38,263 nt of DNA from Candidatus Desulfatibia vada. GTDB lineage: Bacteria > Desulfobacterota > Desulfobacteria > Desulfobacterales > UBA11574. Below are positions 32,548 through 38,263 of the stretch, one piece after another. The stretch's first letter is position 1. Each line of letters opens with the position of its first letter. Position numbers and translations under genes: made by a program. The stretch covers positions 1-38,263 of the forward strand of contig JACNIG010000093.1 of the NCBI GenBank assembly GCA_014383215.1, in the 5' to 3' direction. The notes under the pieces are model-generated. The model was not told where the DNA came from. It ran no database searches and saw only the letters and a list, made by a program, of their open reading frames with translations.

Positions 32548-33306
32548 TCAAAGGCCGGTGGTCGAAAGTATGTTTTTTTGAATTTTACTCCACAGGTTTT
32601 GATATGCTTTTGAAGCCACTGAAGCCGGCGCAAAGGCCGCAACCGGTTCGCGTTCAATCCCCATTCTTTCGATCTGTGACAAATATGGAATAAGGCTTCG
32701 TAAAACACCGTTAAACTCCTTAAACGCCATCGCCATGAGGGCGTGGTGCATTTTTTTACGCCGGTCGACCATCGAAAAAAAGGTATAAATTTTACTAACA
32801 TCATATTTGTTCTTTTTACAGAAAGAGAGTAACTGTCGATGCGTCCGCACCGACAGCGTTGTGGGAATAAGTGGAACAAGAGTGTAATCAACAGCATTGA
32901 ATATATTTTCGGCCAGGATACTGATGGTGACCGGACAGTCAAGAATGATCAGATCATATTCAGCCTTAAGAGGCTTCAGTATTTTCCTCAACCGCTGCTT
33001 TGAGCGCTTGAGTTTGCCAAAAGCGGTATCTAAATTGCGATGAGTGAAATCGGCCGGCAGCAGATCCAGGTTGTCATAATCAGTGCCTTTAATGTTTTTT
33101 TTTAACTGCATACCTCCTTTAATAAACCCTTCTGTGCCGAACTTGAGTTTGGGTTTGATCCGAAAATAATAGGTTGCCGAGCTTTGAGGATCGAGATCAC
33201 AGATCAGGGTTTTCGCGCCTGCCTGCGCTGCCAAATAGGACAGGTTTACTGCTGCTGCCGTTTTGCCCACTCCCCCTTTATTGCTGTAGAGTGCCAGGGT
33301 TGTCAT
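32548..33306 (-). CDS. ParA/MinD-type ATPase
   Basis: 252 residues. It opens with MTTLALYSNKGGVGKTAAAV, a deviant Walker A (KGGVGKT, Lys at the signature position), and continues with LICDLDPQSSATYYF (switch I region) and DLIILDCPV (Walker B). These are P-loop ATPases that position DNA, complexes or storage bodies. The gene overlaps the CHAD gene by 4 nt (ATGA), a clear sign of coupled translation, and no ParB is nearby. Together with CHAD, a polyphosphate-binding module, this suggests a ParA that could place polyphosphate granules; this is inference. Confidence 0.88.
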   Translation of the reverse strand: MTTLALYSNKGGVGKTAAAVNLSYLAAQAGAKTLICDLDPQSSATYYFRIKPKLKFGTEGFIKGGMQLKKNIKGTDYDNLDLLPADFTHRNLDTAFGKLKRSKQRLRKILKPLKAEYDLIILDCPVTISILAENIFNAVDYTLVPLIPTTLSVRTHRQLLSFCKKNKYDVSKIYTFFSMVDRRKKMHHALMAMAFKEFNGVLRSLIPYLSQIERMGIEREPVAAFAPASVASKAYQNLWSKIQKNILSTTGL

Positions 33307-34862
33307 GCCGTCGCCGCTTTCGTTTTTGATGCAAAAAGGTCTTGAAACAGCCTCTTATTGGGGGGCGCTGCAAAGTTGGTATAAGTTTTGGCAAACGCAT
33401 TTTTCACGATCTGTTTGTTTCTATCCAATGTTCCGATCAGACTGCCGATGGCCACAAGCACTTTTTGGGAATTCGGATCGATTGCGGGTATTTCCCCGGC
33501 AATGTCCATCAGATAGTCTTGCTGAACACAAAGATCATTAAAGTCCCCTAAATTATCCTGCAATTTCTTTAATTGTTCGATCAGGCTATCGATTGTTTGG
33601 CGTGCAAACAGACTGGAGAAAAACTCCATCAGGTATCGCAGTTTTTTACATTCAATCCTCAATGCATGCAGTTTTTCGTCCTCGGTTTTTTTAAGAATCA
33701 GGTTGCCGGATTTTACAATACTCCGATATTGTTGATAGATTCTTTTCCGTGCCAGACGAATGATCGGGAGGTCGGCATTAGATGCGGTCGGCGAATTCTG
33801 CTGCGGTTCATGTAAAAACGACTCCCAATCCTGCATAATTTGCGCAAATTTTTTAGACTCCAAACCGCTGATGACCTTTTTGAGCGCCTTTGATCGTTTT
33901 TTCCGTAAGTAGCCAAATAAAGGATTAATGTCATCACGCAAGCCCGAAGGAAGCATCCCTTTGTAGGTGTCCTCCTTTAGCAGATAGACGTCCAAATCGC
34001 GCAACTGGTTGGAGAGTTTACCCACAAAAACAAAATCTTTTTTAAATCGACCGATGGTCTCTTGCGGAAACACAGATTTAATCTGACTCAAAGCAGAGCG
34101 CGTGCGCCGAATAGCGACCCGGAAATCATGTAAAAATTCCGTATCCAGGTCTTTCTCAATCTTGTTTTGATTGATTTTCATTACCTGCAACAAAAAGCGT
34201 AAAATGATTTTGGCGGCTTCATCAGAGCGCATATCGGGATCAAGCCGTATTTTCAACTTTGAAGAGTAACTGCCTGGTTGTTTTTCTACGGCCTCAAGGG
34301 CTTTAAAGTAAATATCTTCTTTTTTGCAGGCTGCAAATCCACTCTCCTTGAGTCGTTTGGTCAGGTTGCGAGAATCTTTCTGATATCCTTTAACCGGGTT
34401 CAACCACAAATAAACAGCCAATACCGGCGCGTTTTTACCACGGGATGGCCGAATTTCTTCGTAAACCAAGCGGACCACGGTTTTTTCATCCTGATTCAAA
34501 AGGCACCATGGCGTTGAACGGGAATGTACTTCAACGAGCTTGAAGAGAGCCCGCATTTTTATGATCGGTGCCAATTGTTCTTTTAATTTGCTATCGGAGA
34601 AATCCCATATAAAAACCGGCGGAGAGGTAATTTCAGTGACGTGGACAATTTCGTTTTTAAACAGCTTGCGTAAAAATAGTTTATTTCCGGATGCATACAA
34701 GACCAACGATTTGTCAAATAAGCGCCAGTCAAATGTATCGTAGATCACCATACTCTTGCGCGCGGGTCGCTCTTTTTTGATCCCATAATAATCGGCCAGT
34801 CCGCTAATCAACTGCTTTTCATCATACCCGTCAGGCAAGTTAAATTTTAAATGATTATGCAT
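33303..34862 (-). CDS. CYTH-like/CHAD-domain protein
   Basis: 519 residues. Residues ~1-190 are a diverged CYTH-like domain (IYDTFDWRLFDKSLVLYASG, KTVVRLVYEEIRPS) without a clear ExExK. Residues ~215-500 are a CHAD domain, all-helical with conserved basic/His residues (FLHDFRVAIRRTRSALSQIK, LRDLDVYL, LHALRIECKKLRYLMEFF). CHAD domains are known to bind inorganic polyphosphate and are often fused to CYTH. The fused CYTH here is poor in ligands, so it likely acts as a binding partner, not an enzyme. The gene lies 25 nt after SixA and overlaps ParA. Confidence 0.9.
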   Translation of the reverse strand: MHNHLKFNLPDGYDEKQLISGLADYYGIKKERPARKSMVIYDTFDWRLFDKSLVLYASGNKLFLRKLFKNEIVHVTEITSPPVFIWDFSDSKLKEQLAPIIKMRALFKLVEVHSRSTPWCLLNQDEKTVVRLVYEEIRPSRGKNAPVLAVYLWLNPVKGYQKDSRNLTKRLKESGFAACKKEDIYFKALEAVEKQPGSYSSKLKIRLDPDMRSDEAAKIILRFLLQVMKINQNKIEKDLDTEFLHDFRVAIRRTRSALSQIKSVFPQETIGRFKKDFVFVGKLSNQLRDLDVYLLKEDTYKGMLPSGLRDDINPLFGYLRKKRSKALKKVISGLESKKFAQIMQDWESFLHEPQQNSPTASNADLPIIRLARKRIYQQYRSIVKSGNLILKKTEDEKLHALRIECKKLRYLMEFFSSLFARQTIDSLIEQLKKLQDNLGDFNDLCVQQDYLMDIAGEIPAIDPNSQKVLVAIGSLIGTLDRNKQIVKNAFAKTYTNFAAPPNKRLFQDLFASKTKAATA

Positions 34863-34887
34863 GCTTTGGTCCTAAATCCGGCTAAAC

Positions 34888-35391
34888 TCATTCATCCTGG
34901 TACTGCCTCGGATAATCAAAAAAGACGGATTCACCTTTACCGTCTCGCACGTTTTCCCAACGATCCACATTAAACCTGATGCAGTAAACTCCGGTGGTAG
35001 GGATGTTGTCTACCGGGTTTTTTTTCAGCAGTATGTCAGCAAAGTCATTGAAACCAGGGTTATGCCCGAACAGCATAATCGTTTCATAATCATCATCCAG
35101 AGCTCTCACCATTTCGAAAAGATACCATGCGCTGGCATGATAAATTTTTTCATCAAAGATAATCTTCTTTTTCGGATAGCCGATGGCTTTGGCAACAGCT
35201 ACGGCCGTTTTTCTGGCTCTTTTTGCAGGACTTGACAGAATAAGGTCGGGCATAATTCGTCGCTCTTGCAATTTTTCCCCCATAAACGGTGCATTCATTT
35301 TGCCTCTTTTATTCAAAGGTCTGTCAAAGTCGTCCAAACTTCCATTTTTCCAGCTCGATTTGGCATGTCTGACCAGAATAATTGTTTTCAT
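34888..35391 (-). CDS. sixA: SixA-type histidine phosphatase
   Basis: 167 residues from the ATG at 35391, chosen over a GTG three codons earlier because AAGGAG lies too close to that GTG. The catalytic RHA motif is in MKTIILVRHAKSSWKNGSLD. The second His is in LFGHNPGF, and ILSSPAKRARKTA is the usual phosphate-pocket region. Short members of the phosphoglycerate-mutase family of this type dephosphorylate phosphohistidine (SixA on ArcB, and phosphotransferase proteins). A CHAD-SixA pair is a repeated gene-neighbourhood theme. It is the first gene of the minus-strand set CHAD-ParA-CYTH. Confidence 0.88.
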   Translation of the reverse strand: MKTIILVRHAKSSWKNGSLDDFDRPLNKRGKMNAPFMGEKLQERRIMPDLILSSPAKRARKTAVAVAKAIGYPKKKIIFDEKIYHASAWYLFEMVRALDDDYETIMLFGHNPGFNDFADILLKKNPVDNIPTTGVYCIRFNVDRWENVRDGKGESVFFDYPRQYQDE

Positions 35392-35445
35392 CTTGAACAC
35401 ACTCCTTTCAGCCAGTCAAATAGACTGAACAGGTCGATTGTTACC

Positions 35446-35580
35446 GTTCACGGGTTCAGGGAGGCATCGAAAATATGAGTATTGGTCAATCCGCTTGCCG
35501 GCCTTCGCTCTCGTGCTCATGCAACGCATGGCGGTGATAGAACTATGAACGGAGAACGCTAAACCCGTGAAAACTCACGG
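35446..35580. other. Intergenic stretch with a repeat fragment and small hairpin
   Basis: GTTCACGGGTTCAGGG (35446-35461) is a fragment of the GAACC family. CCGTGA/TCACGG (35565-35580) forms a small hairpin, and ACCCGTGAA can also pair with TTCACGGGT 110 nt away. No gene is seen between 35392 and 35618. Confidence 0.4.
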
Positions 35581-35618
35581 CCGATTTGCCTGCATACATT
35601 TTGACGATAAATGATCTT

Positions 35619-35753
35619 TTAATCTTTGTCCAATATATTTCTTGCTTTTTGTGACAAATTGTTCATGTCAAATGGTTTCTGAATGAAGCCATTGCAGCCG
35701 CGCTCCAAAATTTGCGTTGCCTTGCCGGTGATGCTATAGCCGCTCGAGAGCAT
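35619..35753 (-). pseudogene. Receiver-domain relic (C-terminal end of a response regulator or hybrid kinase)
   Basis: Minus-strand frame MLSSGYSITGKATQILERGC, then NGFIQKPFDMNNLSQK and a stop at 35619-35621. This is the last third of a CheY-like receiver with the conserved Thr/Ser region (LSSGYS) and the Lys-Pro pair (QKPF), as in the tails of PAS hybrid kinases of this bacterial group. The phospho-acceptor Asp and everything before it are missing; upstream sequence is in other frames. It is therefore a deletion relic. Confidence 0.7.
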
Positions 35754-35874
35754 CTATTCCACGTCGGATCAATCCTTTCAGCTCTTCTTCCAAGATAAAA
35801 AATAATTGAAGTTTCTGATTCCGTCATGCTATTTAATCTTAATTGCAAATATCATTGGAAATTCCGGCGAATGA

Positions 35875-36023
35875 GCTAGTGTCCGTCCATAAATGAGGAT
35901 TTTTGTTCAAGATCAAGGCATGCGAAAAAAATAACCACAGGCATATAGTTGATATTCCGAGGATTATTTTTTGAGCATAACGCAGAGATTGGGCAAAAAG
36001 ACCATTTATGGACGGACACGAGC
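35875..36023. mobile_element. Palindromic MITE-like element, 149 bp with ends
   Basis: GTGTCCGTCCATAAATG (35879-35895) and CATTTATGGACGGACAC (36003-36019) are perfect inverted ends; with one mismatch they extend to 21 bp (35875-36023). The interior is also partly self-complementary (AAAAAAATAA ... TTATTTTTT). It cannot encode a transposase and would need one in trans. It differs in sequence from the 32226 element. Confidence 0.75.
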
Positions 36024-36089
36024 CAATTTCGAATTTAACCTGAACTTATGGGAAGAACCTTCTGCATCTCATAGGGGAGGTGTCAAGAT

Positions 36090-38263
36090 ATGAAACTTCG
36101 TATAATTCTCATTGTCCTCTCTTTAATGGCCTTTCTTTCAGCAGGGACAGGAGGGTATCTTTACTATTCATCTGTGAAAAATTCTGCATTTGAGGAAGCT
36201 GACAGACAGGCTGCCTTTCACACGGAGACGATTAAAAGTCATCTCTCTTTCTTTCTGTATGAAAACTTGAATTCGGTTAGAGCTTTGGCCGGGCTGCAGG
36301 AACTGCCGCAAGCCCTTTCTAAAAAAGATGAAGACTCTCTTTTAAGAGTCAATTCCATTCTCGATCATTTTAAAAATATCTATAAAGCGGATGTCTGTTA
36401 TTTGATTGACCGTGATGGAAACACCATAGCCTCAAGTAATCGAAATGCATCTGACAGTTTTGTGGGGCAGAATTATGCCTTCCGTCCTTATTTCCAGCAC
36501 GCCATCAAGGGAGATCCTTTCATCTATTTGGGTTACATGGCCCTCGGAGTGACATCAGGCAGAAGAGGGATCTACTACAGTCACTCGGTTTATGAAGATG
36601 GGCAGGATACACCCGTAGGGGTTGCTGTCATCAAGGCCCCTATTGATCCTATGGAAAGAGAGTTCGTCAAGGATTACGAAGGCATCGTGATGCTCACAGA
36701 CCCACATGGTATTGTTTTCATCTCCAACCGCAATGAATTGATTCTACATACCTTGTCAAAACTTTCTCCCGAAGAAATCACCCAGATTAAAAGGTATAGG
36801 CAATTCGGAGAAGGGCCGTGGAATTGGACCGGCCTGAATATGATCGATGAGACGCATGCGATTGACAGTTTGGGAAATAAATATCTCTTCCATAAGTTAG
36901 CAATGGACAATTACCCGGGGTGGAATCTTATCTTCTTGAGCGACATAAAGTCGATTCTCAAGCGAGTATCCAGACCTTTAATAAAGATAAGCGGCTATCT
37001 GATCCTGATATGGTGTGCATTTATAGGATTGGCCGTATTTATCCTTTATAAGAAAGCAAATAGTGAAATAGATCAAAGGAAAAAAGCCGAAAAAGCACTG
37101 AGGAAAGCCCATAGTGATCTGGAAAAACGAGTTGAGGAACGAACCGCTGACCTGACGAAATCGGTCGATGAGCTCCAGAAAGAAATAGTGGAGCGCGAGC
37201 GGGCCGAAGAGGCACTTTGTGGAAGTGAAGAGAAGTATAGGACCTTAACAGACAATCTTAGTGTTGGGGTGTTCAGGACTACCCCGGGACCTAAAGGCAA
37301 TTATATTGAGGTTAATGCCGCCTATACCAAAATGTTTGGATTTGACAATAAGGAAGCGTTACTTTCGTTTTATGCTTACGATCTTTATCAAAACCCGCAT
37401 GATCGAGACAGATTCAGTAAAAAAATGCTCAAGGACGGAACTGTCAGCAATGAAGAGATCATGCTTAAAAGAAGCGACGGGGCACCATTTGTTGGTTCTG
37501 TATCGGCGGTGGCGGTAAAAGATGACAATGGTAAAGCAAGATACTATGATGGGATTTTGGAAGATATCACCGAACTCAGACAGGCCAAGGAAGAGGCCCA
37601 GAAGCGTCGGGAAGAGATGGCTCATTTGGGGCGAGTGGCGTCCATGGGTGAACTTTCCGCGTCGTTGGCCCATGAACTCAATCAACCCCTGACGGCAATC
37701 ATGAGCAACGCCCAGGCAGCTCTTAGGCTTATTGCCGGCGATGCACCGGATCTCGATGAGGTGCGTGATATACTCAGTGATATTGTTGCGGACGACAGGC
37801 GCGCCGGCCAGGTCATACAACGGCTTCGTTCGCTGTTCAGAAAAGGCGAATTTGAGAGGGTAGAAGTAAACATTAACGATCTGGTTCAAGAGGTAGTATC
37901 GCTGATAAAAAGTGAAGCGATTATAAGGAACGTCTCCATAGAGACAACACTGGGCAGAAGCCTTCCCCCGCTGCTGGGAGACAGAATTCACATACAACAG
38001 GTGATTATCAATTTTATTCTGAATGCCTCAGAAGCCATGACGGACGTCGATGATGCCCCTCGAAAGATCATCATCTCGACAATTAAAGAGGACGAACAGT
38101 GGGTCAAAGTGGGAATCAGGGATTCCGGTATCGGTATTCTTGAGGATAATTTCAATCAGATTATAGAGCCCTTCTATACCACCAAACCTGAAGGCATGGG
38201 AATGGGGCTCTCAATTAATCGGTCGATTATCGATGCTCATTCGGGCCTGTTGTGGGCTGAAAA
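36090..38263 (+). CDS. DctB-like sensor histidine kinase, 3' end beyond the window
   Basis: 724 codons visible, open to the right edge. GGGGAGG precedes the ATG at 36090. Membrane segments at ~4-22 (IILIVLSLMAFLSA) and ~301-320 bracket a long periplasmic Cache-type sensor (VCYLIDRDGNTIASSNR, GQNYAFRPYFQHAIKG, GVAVIKAPIDP), as in C4-dicarboxylate sensor DctB and its relatives. After a coiled coil comes a PAS domain (~375-495), then HisKA with ASLAHELNQPLTAI (His528) and ATPase boxes NFILNASEAM, DSGIGI, EPFYTTKPEGMGMGLSI. The sequence ends a few residues past G2. No in-frame stop interrupts it. Its regulator would be expected beyond the window. Confidence 0.9.
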   Translation, partial: MKLRIILIVLSLMAFLSAGTGGYLYYSSVKNSAFEEADRQAAFHTETIKSHLSFFLYENLNSVRALAGLQELPQALSKKDEDSLLRVNSILDHFKNIYKADVCYLIDRDGNTIASSNRNASDSFVGQNYAFRPYFQHAIKGDPFIYLGYMALGVTSGRRGIYYSHSVYEDGQDTPVGVAVIKAPIDPMEREFVKDYEGIVMLTDPHGIVFISNRNELILHTLSKLSPEEITQIKRYRQFGEGPWNWTGLNMIDETHAIDSLGNKYLFHKLAMDNYPGWNLIFLSDIKSILKRVSRPLIKISGYLILIWCAFIGLAVFILYKKANSEIDQRKKAEKALRKAHSDLEKRVEERTADLTKSVDELQKEIVERERAEEALCGSEEKYRTLTDNLSVGVFRTTPGPKGNYIEVNAAYTKMFGFDNKEALLSFYAYDLYQNPHDRDRFSKKMLKDGTVSNEEIMLKRSDGAPFVGSVSAVAVKDDNGKARYYDGILEDITELRQAKEEAQKRREEMAHLGRVASMGELSASLAHELNQPLTAIMSNAQAALRLIAGDAPDLDEVRDILSDIVADDRRAGQVIQRLRSLFRKGEFERVEVNINDLVQEVVSLIKSEAIIRNVSIETTLGRSLPPLLGDRIHIQQVIINFILNASEAMTDVDDAPRKIIISTIKEDEQWVKVGIRDSGIGILEDNFNQIIEPFYTTKPEGMGMGLSINRSIIDAHSGLLWAE

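Noticed and set aside
32548-33306. Plasmid or chromosome partition locus
   Set aside because: A single ParA without ParB or parS-like repeats, translationally coupled to CHAD, points to another cargo.
37359-37997. 212-residue minus-strand frame at the right end
   Set aside because: Antisense to the PAS and HisKA regions of the DctB-like kinase, which is open through the window edge.

Overview
The window looks like chromosome of a sulfate-reducing Desulfobacterota (deltaproteobacterium), probably in or near Desulfobacterales. This is inferred from moderate GC, a high density of sigma54-dependent response regulators and PAS/HAMP sensor kinases, a DASS (SLC13) and a TauE/SafE (TSUP) transporter in one regulatory block, many universal-stress-protein (USP) paralogues, and two PPK2-type polyphosphate kinases. 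No rRNA, tRNA or core phylogenetic marker is present, so the lineage is a guess.

Layout. (1) 1-900: the broken end of an IS3-family transposase, then a CBS-pair protein. (2) 1398-7792, plus strand: a candidate sigma54 promoter, a Cys/His-rich hypothetical protein, an APC permease with a USP-like tail, a USP protein, and a sensor kinase overlapping a sigma54 response regulator. (3) 7834-22600, minus strand: read in the direction of transcription, a 29-codon membrane peptide, a DASS transporter with TrkA-C domains, two paralogous kinase/sigma54-regulator pairs, a membrane-anchored degenerate cytidylate-kinase-like protein, a TSUP transporter, a stand-alone receiver, two tandem-domain USPs and a PAS protein with a kinase dimerisation domain but no ATPase domain. 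(4) 23027-26702: a divergent locus. To the left runs an operon of three small stress proteins that share a TFAEAGE-type motif, behind a consensus-perfect sigma54 promoter. To the right is a Lon-type protease with a response-regulator receiver inserted between its helical region and its AAA+ module. (5) 26912-35391: a small zinc-ribbon protein, a lysine-rich protein, two PPK2 enzymes with lysine-rich N-termini, a small monooxygenase-fold protein, then on the minus strand SixA, CYTH-CHAD, ParA, CYTH, an HhH coiled-coil protein and a phosphoesterase: a polyphosphate/triphosphate-themed block. (6) 35619-38263: a receiver-domain relic, a 141-bp palindromic mobile element and a DctB-like sensor kinase that runs off the end.

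How it may work together. Three sigma54-type promoters and four sigma54 activators (three kinase-paired within the window) suggest that transporters and USPs are switched by phosphorelay through sigma54. The receiver inside the Lon protease resembles the receiver of the nearby regulator at 17653-19026, so the same kinases may also gate proteolysis. I consider the receiver-Lon protease together with the TFAEAGE/USP operon across its shared control region the most likely undescribed system. The lysine-rich/PPK2/CHAD/SixA block is a second candidate, for making and sensing polyphosphate.

Two short palindromic elements (301 and 141 bp) and dispersed 7-nt-period GAACC repeats decorate the intergenic regions.
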